Positions 1-8,493 of a DNA stretch of 64,000 nucleotides are shown one piece after another. The notes under the pieces are model-generated. The model was not told the DNA's origin and made no database searches. It worked only from the letters and a program-made list of their open reading frames with translations. Positions within the stretch are counted from its first letter, which is position 1; each line of letters begins with the position of its first letter. The stretch is from contig NZ_CP163525.1 in NCBI RefSeq assembly GCF_041080655.1, forward strand, positions 8,866,001 through 8,930,000. The letters are read 5' to 3'. This DNA comes from Streptomyces sp. CG4 (GTDB taxonomy: Bacteria; Actinomycetota; Actinomycetes; Streptomycetales; Streptomycetaceae). A program made the translations under genes and the position numbers.

Positions 1-414
1 TACGCGGTCCGCATCGCCGACAGCCGCGACCTGTGGATGATCATCCTGGGCGCCACGGTCGTGGCGACCGGTACCACGCTCGCCTACTCGGCGCTGCCGA
101 CCCTCATCCTGCGGGCCGTCCCGGCCGCGCAGACCGCCTCCGCGAACGGCGTCAATGTGCTGATGCGCACCATCGGTCAGGCCACCTCCAGCGCCGCCGT
201 CGCCGCGGTCCTCGTGCACCACAGCGGCCCGGTCGGCGGCGCCCCGATCCCCACCCTGCACGGCTATCAGCTCGCCTTCGCGATGGCGGGCGCCGTCGCC
301 CTCGCGGCTTGCGCGGCCGCCCTGACCATCCCGGGCGACGGCCCCGCGGCCGGCATCCGCCGCGCCGCGGACGCCACCGAGGACACCCGCGACGAGGCGA
401 TGGAAGGAACGTGA
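1..414 (+). CDS. MFS drug-efflux transporter, C-terminal part (cut by window edge)
   Basis: The open frame enters from the left edge and gives the last 137 residues of a membrane protein. Three hydrophobic spans are visible, at about residues 12-37, 60-75 and 90-110 of the fragment. Between the first two lies a stretch (ANGVNVLMRTIGQATSSA) typical of late helices in 14-helix DHA2/EmrB-type MFS exporters. The tail is hydrophilic and alanine-rich. The stop overlaps the GTG of the TetR gene downstream (GTGA at 411-414), so the two are translationally coupled and the regulator probably controls this pump. The substrate cannot be inferred from the fragment. Confidence 0.85.
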   Translation, partial: YAVRIADSRDLWMIILGATVVATGTTLAYSALPTLILRAVPAAQTASANGVNVLMRTIGQATSSAAVAAVLVHHSGPVGGAPIPTLHGYQLAFAMAGAVALAACAAALTIPGDGPAAGIRRAADATEDTRDEAMEGT

Positions 415-1346
415 GCACCATGCGCACCCAGCCCGAGCCCAGCACTCCTGAGCCCAGCACCTCCGATCCTGTCGCCTCGGGTTCTGCCGCTTCGGGCTCC
501 ACCGCTCCGGGCTCTACCGCCCTCTGCTCCACCGGCCCGGGCTCCACCGCTTCCGGCCCTGCGGCTTCGGGTTCTGCTGCTCCACGCTCCACCGCCCCGG
601 GTTCCATCGCTCCCGGCTCTGCGGCTTCGGGTTCTGCCGCGCCGGACTCCACCGCTTCGGGTTCTGCTGCTCCGGGGTCCACCGCTCCGGGTTCTGCCGC
701 CCCGGGCTCCACCGCCCCGGGCTCCGCCGGTCCAGGCCCCGTCGCCCAGGGCTCCGTCGTCCTGGGCTCCGCCGCCCCGCGCCCCACCGCCCCGGCACGC
801 CGTGATGCAGAGGCGACGAAGGCCGCCATCCTCAAGGCCGCCCGCCACCTGCTGGCCCGGCATGCGCACGCCGACATCACGCTCAAGGCGGTCGCCGAAC
901 GGGCCGGTGTCAGTCCGCCGTTGATCGTGAAGTACTTCGGCAACAAGGACACCCTGTTCGCCCGCGTGATGTCCTTCGACACCGGCGCGGAGGCCCTGCT
1001 GGACGCGCCGCTCGCCGACCTCGGCCGACACATGGCACGGCACGTCGTGGCCGGCCAGCGCGAGCGCGGCGCCGACCCGCTGCTGCGCATCGCCTTCGCC
1101 CCGCTGCACGGCGACCACGGCGACATCCTGCGCGCCAACTTCCGTACCCAGGTGACCGACCGCCTCGCCGCCCGGCTCACCGGCCCCGACGCGGACCTGC
1201 GCGCCGAACTCGCCGTGGCCGCGCTCGTCGGTCTCGGCGTGATGTACGGAATCGCCCGCGGGGCGCGCCTGCGCGAGAGCGACATCGACACCATCGCCGA
1301 CCGCTACGGACCGCTCGTACAGGCCCAGTTGACACCCGAAGGCTGA
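411..1346 (+). CDS. TetR/AcrR family regulator with long low-complexity N-terminus
   Basis: This is a 311-residue regulator, about 110 residues longer than a usual TetR protein. GTG 411 is chosen because GGAAGGA lies just upstream and the codon overlaps the MFS stop; ATG 420 is the alternative. Residues about 5-129 are almost entirely Ala, Ser, Gly, Pro and Thr in degenerate repeats of the type SGSTAPGSTA. A normal TetR helix-turn-helix follows (about 131-180, with ATKAAILKAARHLL and the recognition part PPLIVKYFGNKDTLF). A helical ligand/dimer domain runs to the end. It is probably the local repressor of the coupled exporter. The function of the repetitive extension is unknown. Confidence 0.85.
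   Translation: MSTMRTQPEPSTPEPSTSDPVASGSAASGSTAPGSTALCSTGPGSTASGPAASGSAAPRSTAPGSIAPGSAASGSAAPDSTASGSAAPGSTAPGSAAPGSTAPGSAGPGPVAQGSVVLGSAAPRPTAPARRDAEATKAAILKAARHLLARHAHADITLKAVAERAGVSPPLIVKYFGNKDTLFARVMSFDTGAEALLDAPLADLGRHMARHVVAGQRERGADPLLRIAFAPLHGDHGDILRANFRTQVTDRLAARLTGPDADLRAELAVAALVGLGVMYGIARGARLRESDIDTIADRYGPLVQAQLTPEG
430..790 (+). repeat. Low-complexity repeat block inside the TetR gene
   Basis: The DNA is built from imperfect repeats close to GGNTCYRCCGCYYCG, 12-15 bases long, encoding Ser-Gly/Pro-Ser-Thr/Ala-Ala-Pro units. The repeats keep frames open on both strands, so long antisense frames here are artefacts. Such blocks can change length by replication slippage. Confidence 0.8.
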
Positions 1347-1962
1347 GGCGCCCGCCGGTCCGGCTCGCGCCCCCGGCAGCGCAGGAACCGGTCCAGGAAG
1401 GCGTCGCCGAAGACGCGGTGCGGGCCCAGGGAACCGCTCCGGCCCGCGCAGCAACACTCCGCCGTCGGCCGGTACGGCGGTGCCGTGCGTGTCGATCGTC
1501 GGCGCGCTGCCCAGGGCCGGATCGCCCGGCGCGGACTGGCGAGTCCGGCTCCAGGGCCGGCCCGGTCAGATGTGCGGCCGTGTCCACCAGCAGGACGCCG
1601 GTGTCGGCCCGCGTTCCCTCGGCGATCGTCAGTGACCAGCCGTGCGAGCGGTCTCGTGCCCGGACCTGCCTTGCCTGCCGCTCCGCCAGGCACTGTCGAC
1701 CACGGCGAGCACCTGGTCCGGCCCGGTCCGGTCGGCGCACAGGCCCACAGTCCGTCGGCTGTGGTGTCGTCGGCGCCGTTGCGGTACGCCGGGCGGTAGA
1801 GCGTCACCTGCGCCGGGAGGCCCGGCAGTTCGGCTGTGGGCGCCGTCGGGATGGACCGAACCGTCCCCCAGCTAAGGAGAGTTGACCATCGAGGGAGCGA
1901 TCGCCTGGTTGTGCTGAGCGGTCCGGTCCGAAAGTACGCGTGCCGGGTGACAGACTGGCGCC
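1347..1962. other. Gene-poor stretch with probable decayed minus-strand gene
   Basis: No intact gene fits here. On the minus strand protein-like text moves between frames. PAQVTLYRPAYRNGADDTTA lies around 1740-1810, RSHGWSLTIAEGTRADTGVL around 1560-1650, and a third frame around 1380-1460 reads LLRGPERFPGPAP. This suggests a frameshifted remnant of a gene reading leftwards. I do not recognise the family. No clear start or ribosome-binding site is present. Confidence 0.35.
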
Positions 1963-2946
1963 ATGGACGAACGCGCATTCCGCAGGTCGGGTCAGTGGGC
2001 ATCGACGGTCGGTCTCGGCACGTGGCAGCTGGGTGCCGACTGGGGCGACGTGGACGACAAGGAGGCCCTGGCCGTCCTGGAGGCGGCGGCCGAGGCGGGG
2101 GTCACCTTCTTCGACACGGCCGACGTGTACGGCGACGGACGCAGCGAGGAGACCATCGCCTCGTTCCTGCGTGGCCGGCCCGATCTGCATGTGCTGGTGG
2201 CGACCAAGATGGGCCGCCGGGTCGACCAGCTCCCCGAGAACTACGTCCTCGACAACTTCCGTGCCTGGAACGACCGTTCGCGCCGCAACCTCGGCGTCGA
2301 CCGTATCGACCTGGTCCAGCTGCACTGCCCGCCCACGCCCGTCTACTCCTCCGACGCGGTGTTCGACGCCCTGGACACACTGGTCGAGGAGGAGCGGATC
2401 GCGGCCTATGGCGTCAGCGTGGAGACCTGCGCCGAGGCGCTGACCGCCATCGCCCGGCCGAACGTGGCGAGCGTGCAGATCATCCTCAACCCGTTCCGTA
2501 TGAAGCCGCTGGACGAGGTGCTGCCCGCCGCCCGCGACGCCGGAGTCGGCATCATCGCGCGCGTGCCGCTCGCCTCCGGCCTGCTGTCCGGCAAGTACAC
2601 CAAGGACACGGTGTTCGCCGCCAACGACCACCGCACCTTCAACCGGCACGGCGAGGCCTTCGACCAGGGCGAGACCTTCTCCGGCGTGGACTACGCGACC
2701 GGTGTCGAGGCCGCCGCCGAGTTCGCCGCGCTCGCCCCCGAGGGGTACACCCCGGCCCAGCTGGCGCTGCGCTGGATCGTCGAGCAGGACGGCGTGACCA
2801 CGGTGATTCCCGGCGCCCGCACCCCGGAGCAGGCCCGCGCGAACGCGGCCGCCGCCAAGCTGCCGTCGCTGCCCGAGGAGACGTCCACCGCGATCCGCGA
2901 GCTGTACGAACGGCGGATCAAGAGCCAGGTCGAGCAGCGCTGGTAG
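1963..2946 (+). CDS. Aldo/keto reductase
   Basis: A 327-residue TIM-barrel oxidoreductase, normal length for the family, expected to reduce carbonyl substrates with NADPH in the cytoplasm. The catalytic tetrad is complete: D51 and Y56 in FFDTADVYG, K82 in ATKMG and H121 in VQLHCPP. The C-terminal cofactor-binding region is visible as TVIPGARTPEQARAN. ATG 1963 has no convincing Shine-Dalgarno; CAGACT six bases upstream could be a -10 box for a leaderless transcript. The gene stands alone between a decayed stretch and a convergent SsgA-like gene. The physiological substrate is unknown. Confidence 0.93.
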   Translation: MDERAFRRSGQWASTVGLGTWQLGADWGDVDDKEALAVLEAAAEAGVTFFDTADVYGDGRSEETIASFLRGRPDLHVLVATKMGRRVDQLPENYVLDNFRAWNDRSRRNLGVDRIDLVQLHCPPTPVYSSDAVFDALDTLVEEERIAAYGVSVETCAEALTAIARPNVASVQIILNPFRMKPLDEVLPAARDAGVGIIARVPLASGLLSGKYTKDTVFAANDHRTFNRHGEAFDQGETFSGVDYATGVEAAAEFAALAPEGYTPAQLALRWIVEQDGVTTVIPGARTPEQARANAAAAKLPSLPEETSTAIRELYERRIKSQVEQRW

Positions 2947-2984
2947 GCACGGGGACGACGGTCGGCGCAGGGCGGTACTGCCGC

Positions 2985-3410
2985 TCAGCCCGCGGCGAGG
3001 ATCTCGGCCACCAGCTCGTCGACGGAGACGCGTTCCCGTCCCGGCGGGACGACCCGGTGGGTCTCCCGCAGGAACGCGGCGACCATGGGCGCCCAGGCGA
3101 ACACCACCGCGTGATGCCTGCCGCCGTCGGGCCGGACGTCTCCGAGGAACTCCATGCGCAGCTCGTGCCACGCACCGGTCGCGGCCGGCCGCAGCCGTAC
3201 GTCCCCGGCGCCGACCGGCCGGAGAAGACCGTCGGAGAGCATCTCGCGGTCCAGCCGCCAGCAGGCCAGCACCCGCCCGTCGTGGCCGAAGACGGCGGTG
3301 ACGGCGAACGGGTCGGCGGCGTCGTACCGGAGATGGGCGAACACGGCACACCGGCCGGTGCCCTCCGCGCGCAGCTGCACCACCAGGGTCGTGTGCACGG
3401 ACGAGTTCAC
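2985..3410 (-). CDS. SsgA-like sporulation/cell-division regulator (SALP family)
   Basis: A 141-residue protein with the length and pattern of the actinomycete SsgA/SsgB family: an N-terminal strand region (TTLVVQLRAEG), then LRYDAADPFAVTAVF, WRLDREMLSDGLLRPVGAGDV, and a C-terminal helical part with FLRETHRVVPPG. Family members (SsgA-G) direct septum placement, peptidoglycan remodelling and spore-wall maturation in sporulating actinomycetes. GTG 3410 is preceded by GGAGG at eight bases. It cannot be assigned to a named SALP from sequence alone. It is strong evidence for a sporulating actinomycete host. Confidence 0.88.
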   Translation of the reverse strand: MNSSVHTTLVVQLRAEGTGRCAVFAHLRYDAADPFAVTAVFGHDGRVLACWRLDREMLSDGLLRPVGAGDVRLRPAATGAWHELRMEFLGDVRPDGGRHHAVVFAWAPMVAAFLRETHRVVPPGRERVSVDELVAEILAAG

Positions 3411-3470
3411 GCGAGGGCCTCCGGCGACGATCGGCTCACGTTCCTTTTGTACCCGTGCCGCCGGGAACGC

Positions 3471-4511
3471 TCACTCCTGCGACGGATTCCGCCCGGCCCC
3501 GCGCAGCGCGGCCAGGCAGCTGCCGATGGCCTGCTGGAGGTCCTCGAGGCGCTGGACCATGTCGTCCTCGTAGAAGTCCTGGGCGTCGTCGAAGGTGAGC
3601 TCCTCGAACGCCTTGGTCGCCTTCTGCAGGCTGCTGTAGAACTTCGTCCGCCGCTCCTGGACCCGCAGTTCGGGGTCGGCCTCGACCGCCTCGGCGACGA
3701 GCGACTTCATGGTGTCGTAGGCCTCGGTGGCCCACTCGCCGGTGTCCTCGCTCTCCTCCAGCTCGTCGATCAGCGACAGATGGCGCTCGGCCTCCTCGCG
3801 CAGCTCGGCAGGAGCCTCGACGGTCTGCCCGGCCGGCGTCCTGATCTGGCCGGACTCGGCGATCTGACGGACGTAGCCGATCCGGTCGGCGGCCCGGCTC
3901 TCGGTCGCGACGGCCTTCTTCAGGTCGTCGGTCCGTACGACGTCACGCGCCAGCTCGGCCTGCAGCTCGGGGTCCTCCCGCACCCGGTCCAGCAGGGCGG
4001 AGCGGGCGGCACGGGCGGTGGAGGGGTCGGCGAGGATCGCGGCGCGCAGCGCGGTCGGGTTCTCGGCGACCTCCAGCGCCTTGGTGGGGCGGATGCCCTC
4101 GGCCTCGGCGGCCTCGGCGATGGCGGTGCCGCGCTCGGAGGTCGCGCTGGTGCGGGAGACGTAGTAGCTCAGCCACACGTCCGCGTCCGGCAGGTCGACC
4201 TCCTGGCCCGGCTGCAGGGCCTCGAAGTGCGGCACGAGCCCGTCGTCGGCGGCCCGGTCCCAGGCCTTGTAGTAGCGCATGACCCGCTCCGGCGAGCAGT
4301 CGGCCAGCTGGGCGAACTCCTTCGCGGACACCTTCGGCGTCTCACCGGCGGCCTGCCCGCCGGGCCGCACGCTGCGGGCCACCATCAGCGCGAAGGCCCA
4401 GCCGCCGGTGCGCGCGTAGACGCCGAACTCCCGGGCGTCGCGCGCCACCAGGTCGGACAGCGGCTGTGCGGCCGGGGCGGACGTCTCGGACGGGTCGATG
4501 ACCAGGGTCAC
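3471..4511 (-). CDS. Conserved protein of unknown function, helical, possible HTH
   Basis: A 346-residue soluble, acidic protein that I do not recognise. GTG 4511 has GGAGAG at good distance. The N-terminal third contains a possible helix-turn-helix (SAKEFAQLADCSPERVMRYY, about residues 63-82) followed by AWDRAADDG, loosely like DNA-binding domains that sense replication or partition sites. The centre is Ala/Glu-rich and helical. The last 120 residues (ELREEAERHLSLIDELEES and onwards) look like a coiled coil or helical bundle. There is no signal peptide or membrane span. It is monocistronic, flanked by an SsgA-like gene and a pseudokinase. A nucleoid-associated or regulatory role is only a guess. 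Confidence 0.75.
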   Translation of the reverse strand: MTLVIDPSETSAPAAQPLSDLVARDAREFGVYARTGGWAFALMVARSVRPGGQAAGETPKVSAKEFAQLADCSPERVMRYYKAWDRAADDGLVPHFEALQPGQEVDLPDADVWLSYYVSRTSATSERGTAIAEAAEAEGIRPTKALEVAENPTALRAAILADPSTARAARSALLDRVREDPELQAELARDVVRTDDLKKAVATESRAADRIGYVRQIAESGQIRTPAGQTVEAPAELREEAERHLSLIDELEESEDTGEWATEAYDTMKSLVAEAVEADPELRVQERRTKFYSSLQKATKAFEELTFDDAQDFYEDDMVQRLEDLQQAIGSCLAALRGAGRNPSQE

Positions 4512-4614
4512 GGATGACTCTCCTGCAAGGATGTTCAGATGTGCACAGGGTGCTCGGGGAACCGCACCCGGAGGCGGGCGCAGACAGGCAAGCGCAAGCC
4601 TATATGGGTCCCGG

Positions 4615-6198
4615 TCAGTCCCCTGGCGGCCGGAACGTCAGCAGGAACGTCTTCAGCGCCAGCCGGTTCGCGGCGTCGTCCCAGTCCGCGGCCGGGGTGG
4701 TGTAGCGCAGGGAGAAGGCGTCGCCGCCGCCCAGCAGGAAGCCACGCCCGAAGGTGTGCACGCGCGCGTCCCCGGTCCCCGCCAGCCACTCCAGGTCGGC
4801 GGCCTTGTGGCCCTGGTACGTGGTGGCGCGGACGGCGCCGACGCGCTGATAGCCGGGGAGCCGCGCCAGCTGCGGTTCGACGTCGTTCCGCCAGACGGCC
4901 ACCGGGTCCGGGCCCACGTGCTCGCTGTGCGTGACGGCGAGGGTGGGGCAGTCGCCGCCCTGGCCGAAGGTGATGCGGTAGGCGTCGGTGACGCGGGTGG
5001 TGGTCAGCCGCTTCCAGCCGGCCGGAAGGGCGACGGAGAAGCCCTCCGGGGCGGTGTAGCGGTGGTAGCCGGCCGGCAGGGCGGCCGGGGTCGACGCAGT
5101 GGGGGTGGGGGTGGGGGTGCGAGTGGGGCTCGCGGACGGTGTCGCGGTGCCGCCGCCGCGCCGGCCGGCGGGCGGGGCCGAGGCGGTGGCGTGGTCCGGT
5201 GCCTGCGCGGTGCCGGTGCCCGGCAGTTGGTGCGTCGCGGCCAGGACGGCGGCGGCGACCGTGACGACGGCCAGCGCGGTACCAACCGCCAGGACACGTC
5301 TGCTCCGCTCCCCGCCGGCGAGGAACACCCCCCGGTACGCGCCGCGCAGCCGGGGCACGGGAGCCGGTTCCCGGTCGGCGTCGGTGTCCTCGTCGAGGGC
5401 TCGGATCAGCGCCTCGCGGACCACCGGCCGGGTCAGCCGCTCCCGCGAGTTCTTCCGCAGCAGCCCTTGTACGGCCTGGCTGAGGGGGCCCGCGCGCAGC
5501 GGGGTGCGCAGCGGCAGCCGGTCCACGGCCTTCAGGGTCGCGTCGGGCCGGCCGCGGTCCCGGAACGGCGGCCGGCCCTCCACCATCGTGTAGAGCAGCG
5601 CACCCAGCGCCCACAGATCGGCGGCCGGCCCGACGCGCTCGTCGCGAGCCTGCTCCGGCGAGGCGTACGACGGAGCCGTGAGCCGCGGCACCAGCGTCGC
5701 GCCGGCCAGCCCGAACCCGGCCACGACGACCGGGCCGCTGTCCCGCACGAAGACCAGGCCGGGGCTCAACTCGCCGTGCGTGATGCCCTCGTCGTGCGCG
5801 GCCTGCAGCACATCGAGCAGCTCCAGGCCGATCCGGGCAGCCACCACCGGGTTGAACGCGCCCTCACGGTCGAGGAGTTCGCACAGCGGCGTGCCGTCGA
5901 TCCACTCGGTGACCGTCCACAGAGCACCGGCCTGCACCACCGCGTCGACGACCGTGGCGACCTGGCCGGGGCACAGCAGCCGCATGGTCTCGGAGGTCCG
6001 TACGACGCGGGCCGTGACCCGGCGCGCGTCGTCGTCCCCGGCAGGCTCCGGCAGGGCGGTCTGGGCCACCAGCCGGGGCTGCTCCGCCGCCACGTCCTCG
6101 GCGAACCACCACAGACGGTTCGTCTCGCGGGCGAGGACCTCCAGCAGCCGGTACCGTCCGGCGACCAACTCATGTGCGGAGACGTGCGCCTTGACCAT
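4615..6198 (-). CDS. Membrane-anchored Ser/Thr protein kinase-like protein, predicted pseudokinase
   Basis: A 527-residue protein with a kinase-like fold at about 10-270, a single membrane helix at about 302-322 and an extracytoplasmic domain of about 150 residues beginning YHRYTAPEGF. The lower lobe is recognisable (ASPEQA in place of APE; DLWALGALLYTMVEGRPPF). Catalytic residues are lost: HRD is HGE (141-143), DFG is GFG (161-163), and the VAIK lysine region reads RLVAQTAL. Phosphotransfer is therefore unlikely and a scaffold or sensor role is more plausible. A Pro/Thr-rich linker follows the membrane helix. ATG 6198 follows GAGGGG by five bases. It is transcribed alone. Confidence 0.85.
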   Translation of the reverse strand: MVKAHVSAHELVAGRYRLLEVLARETNRLWWFAEDVAAEQPRLVAQTALPEPAGDDDARRVTARVVRTSETMRLLCPGQVATVVDAVVQAGALWTVTEWIDGTPLCELLDREGAFNPVVAARIGLELLDVLQAAHDEGITHGELSPGLVFVRDSGPVVVAGFGLAGATLVPRLTAPSYASPEQARDERVGPAADLWALGALLYTMVEGRPPFRDRGRPDATLKAVDRLPLRTPLRAGPLSQAVQGLLRKNSRERLTRPVVREALIRALDEDTDADREPAPVPRLRGAYRGVFLAGGERSRRVLAVGTALAVVTVAAAVLAATHQLPGTGTAQAPDHATASAPPAGRRGGGTATPSASPTRTPTPTPTASTPAALPAGYHRYTAPEGFSVALPAGWKRLTTTRVTDAYRITFGQGGDCPTLAVTHSEHVGPDPVAVWRNDVEPQLARLPGYQRVGAVRATTYQGHKAADLEWLAGTGDARVHTFGRGFLLGGGDAFSLRYTTPAADWDDAANRLALKTFLLTFRPPGD

Positions 6199-6313
6199 GG
6201 TCACCCCTCGCTGATGGACCCCTGTTGTGTGTCTCACAGGGGGTACGCGCCGCACGCGGGGATGCGTTCAAAGAATCCGTGACTCGGGTGCCATTCCTGC
6301 CTTTCATTCAATT

Positions 6314-6332
6314 CTTCGAAAGGGCTTTCGAG
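6314..6332. promoter_or_regulatory. Inverted repeat upstream of the pseudokinase gene
   Basis: CTTCGAAAG and CTTTCGAG flank a two-base spacer, giving an almost perfect dyad in the roughly 200-base gap between the dehydratase stop and the pseudokinase start. It could be an operator for the pseudokinase gene or a weak terminator for the dehydratase; no T-tract follows. Confidence 0.4.
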
Positions 6333-6405
6333 TTTGCGATGACCGCACCCGGCGGTCGTTCGACCTGCGGGTAACCGAGGGTAAATGGCCGGGCGCGGCC
6401 CCGTC

Positions 6406-7371
6406 TCACAGCAGCCCGAACCGCTCGCCCCAGCCGGTGAGTTCAAGCGGAGTCGTATTGCCGCCGCACACCACGAGTCCGATCCGGGCGCCGCCGCCGA
6501 CCCGGGCCACCACCTGCCGGGCCGCCGGCAGCAGACAGCCCGCGGCCGGCTCGGCCCAGACCTTGGCGTGCTCGGCGAGGTCCAGACAGCCCTGCACCGC
6601 GTCCCGGTCCGGGACCACCAGCACCTCCTCGACCAGCGCGGACACATGGTCGTACGTCAGCTGGGACGCGGAGGGCGCGCTGAGCGTGGTGACCACGGAC
6701 GACAGGGGCACCGGCACCGGGCCGCCCGCCTTCAGCGCGGCCGACATCGCCTCGGCGCCCTCGGTCTCCGCGCCCCACACACGCACCCCGGGACGCCGGG
6801 CGGCGAGGGCCGCAGCGATCCCCGCGATCAGCCCGCCGCCACCGATGCTGACGACGACGTCCGTCAGCTCCCCGTCCTCGACGTCCTCGGCCAACTCCAT
6901 GCCGACCGTGCCCTGTCCGGCGATCACCACCGGGTCGTCGAACGGGTGGACCAGGGTGAGACCCTCGTCCCGCAACCGCGTCACCAGCTGGAACGCGCTG
7001 TCCATGCCGTCGGTCAGCCGCACCGACGCCCCCGCCGCCTCGGCGAGCGCGAGGGAACGCGCGGGCGCGGTACGGGGCATGACCACGGTCGCCTTCACAT
7101 CGAGGGCGGCGGCCATCACCGCGAGGGCGATGCCGTGGTTGCCGCCGCTGACCGCGACCACGCCCGCCGCCCGCTCCGCCTCGCTCAGCGACAGCAGCTT
7201 CGCCGTCGCCCCGCGGGCCTTGAACGAGCCGGTGCGCTGGAGCAGTTCCAGCTTGGCGGTGACCGGGACGCCGAGCAGCGCGGTCAGGCCCGGACTCGCC
7301 ACGGTCGGTGTCCGTACGACATGTCCGGCGATCCGCTTCGCCGCGGCTTCGATCTCCTTGCTGCCGATCAA
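6406..7371 (-). CDS. PLP-dependent threonine/serine dehydratase-like enzyme
   Basis: A 321-residue fold-type II PLP enzyme. K51 in RTGSFKARGA is the Schiff-base lysine, SGGNHG (75-80) contacts the substrate carboxylate, and GGGGLIAG (177-184) binds the cofactor phosphate. The length equals the catalytic domain alone, with no ACT regulatory domain, so it resembles catabolic threonine/serine dehydratases or serine racemases rather than biosynthetic IlvA. The expected reaction is deamination of Thr or Ser to a 2-oxo acid and ammonia. ATG 7371 is followed by a typical N-terminal helix. It is separated from the upstream polyprenyl synthase gene by about 100 bases. Confidence 0.9.
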   Translation of the reverse strand: MIGSKEIEAAAKRIAGHVVRTPTVASPGLTALLGVPVTAKLELLQRTGSFKARGATAKLLSLSEAERAAGVVAVSGGNHGIALAVMAAALDVKATVVMPRTAPARSLALAEAAGASVRLTDGMDSAFQLVTRLRDEGLTLVHPFDDPVVIAGQGTVGMELAEDVEDGELTDVVVSIGGGGLIAGIAAALAARRPGVRVWGAETEGAEAMSAALKAGGPVPVPLSSVVTTLSAPSASQLTYDHVSALVEEVLVVPDRDAVQGCLDLAEHAKVWAEPAAGCLLPAARQVVARVGGGARIGLVVCGGNTTPLELTGWGERFGLL

Positions 7372-7473
7372 GGTGCTTCACCCTTCCGGCGCGGGGGTGG
7401 GGGCCGCGCCGTTTCGCACCCTGACCCGCGCGGACGGCCGCGGTCAACACGGTTTCACCGGGCGACCGCGCGA

Positions 7474-8493
7474 TCAGAACGCGCGGTCCGCCAGCTGGTC
7501 CAGCAGCCGGCCCAGATCCGCGACGGCTTCGCCGGCCAGCGGCGCCTGTGCGAGCAGCGTCCGGGCAGCGGCCGTGTGCGCCCGGGCCTCGGCCAGTGCC
7601 GCCGTACGGCCGCCCGCCGCCTCGATCAGCGCGGCGGCCTCCTCGGCCCGTCCCGGCGCGTCGAGCAGCTCGGGCAGTCTCTGGGCCTTCGGGGAGCCGA
7701 GCGCGGCCAGCACGGGGTACGTCTTCTTGCGCTCGCGCAGATCTCCGCCCACGGGCTTGCCGGTGACGGCCGGGTCGCCCCACAGGGCCAGCACGTCGTC
7801 GACCAGCTGGAAGGCGACGCCGAGATGCCGTCCGGCCCGGTCCAGCGCAGCGGCCGTGGCCTCGTCCGCCCCGCCGAGCACGGCGCCCAGCGCGGCGGCA
7901 CAGCCCAGCAGCGCGCCCGTCTTGCCCTCCGCCATCGCCCGGTACTCCCCGGGCGTCACCCGCTCCGGGCCGGTGCACGGCCGGGTGGCGAACAGTAGGT
8001 CGTCGGCCTGCCCGCGGACCAGATCGGCGAGCGCCGCCGACAGCAGTCGTACGGCGGCGGCTCCTTGCGGCGTGGTCGCGAGGGTCTCCACGGCCAGCGC
8101 GAACAGGGCGTCCCCGGCGAGCACCGCGGGGCCCGTGCCGTACGCCTTCCACACGGCGGGGCGCCCGCGCCGCATCGGGTCGCCGTCCATGATGTCGTCG
8201 TGCAGCAGCGAGAAGGCATGGACCAGCTCCACCGCCACCGCCGCCGGGACGCCGGCCCGCCCGTCGGCGCCCGCCGCCTCGGCGCCCAGCACCGCCAGCG
8301 CCTGCCGTACGCCCTTGCCGCCCGGCGCGGCGGCGGGCGCCCCGCCGACCTCGCACCAGCCGAAGGAGTACGCGGCCATCTCGGCCACCCACGGATGCAG
8401 CCGCTCCACCGCCTCCCGCAGCGCAGGCCGCACCAAGTCCCGGCAGCGGGTGAGGACTTCGGGCGCCGCCGGCGGGGCCTGGATCGCGGTCAC
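7474..8493 (-). CDS. Polyprenyl diphosphate synthase (trans-isoprenyl synthase family)
   Basis: A 339-residue all-helical prenyltransferase. The first aspartate-rich motif is DDIMDGDPMRRGRP (from 99) and the second is FQLVDDVLALWGDP (DD at 232-233). GKTGALLGCAAALG matches the conserved helix that lines the product pocket. It should condense isopentenyl diphosphate with allylic diphosphates; chain length cannot be read safely. ATG 8493 overlaps the stop of the TPR gene (ATGA at 8490-8493), so the two form an operon. No terpene cyclase, carotenoid gene or encapsulin shell lies nearby to name a pathway. Confidence 0.9.
   Translation of the reverse strand: MTAIQAPPAAPEVLTRCRDLVRPALREAVERLHPWVAEMAAYSFGWCEVGGAPAAAPGGKGVRQALAVLGAEAAGADGRAGVPAAVAVELVHAFSLLHDDIMDGDPMRRGRPAVWKAYGTGPAVLAGDALFALAVETLATTPQGAAAVRLLSAALADLVRGQADDLLFATRPCTGPERVTPGEYRAMAEGKTGALLGCAAALGAVLGGADEATAAALDRAGRHLGVAFQLVDDVLALWGDPAVTGKPVGGDLRERKKTYPVLAALGSPKAQRLPELLDAPGRAEEAAALIEAAGGRTAALAEARAHTAAARTLLAQAPLAGEAVADLGRLLDQLADRAF

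Noticed and set aside
152..1294. Long antisense frames opposite the TetR repeat block
   Set aside because: They are by-products of the low-complexity GC-rich repeat; the TetR HTH and the GTGA overlap with the MFS gene fix the coding strand.
7474..8493. Prenyl synthase as cargo of a family 2 encapsulin
   Set aside because: Some Streptomyces prenyl synthases are encapsulin cargo, but no shell gene with HK97 fold or CNMP insertion is in the window, and no targeting extension can be shown.
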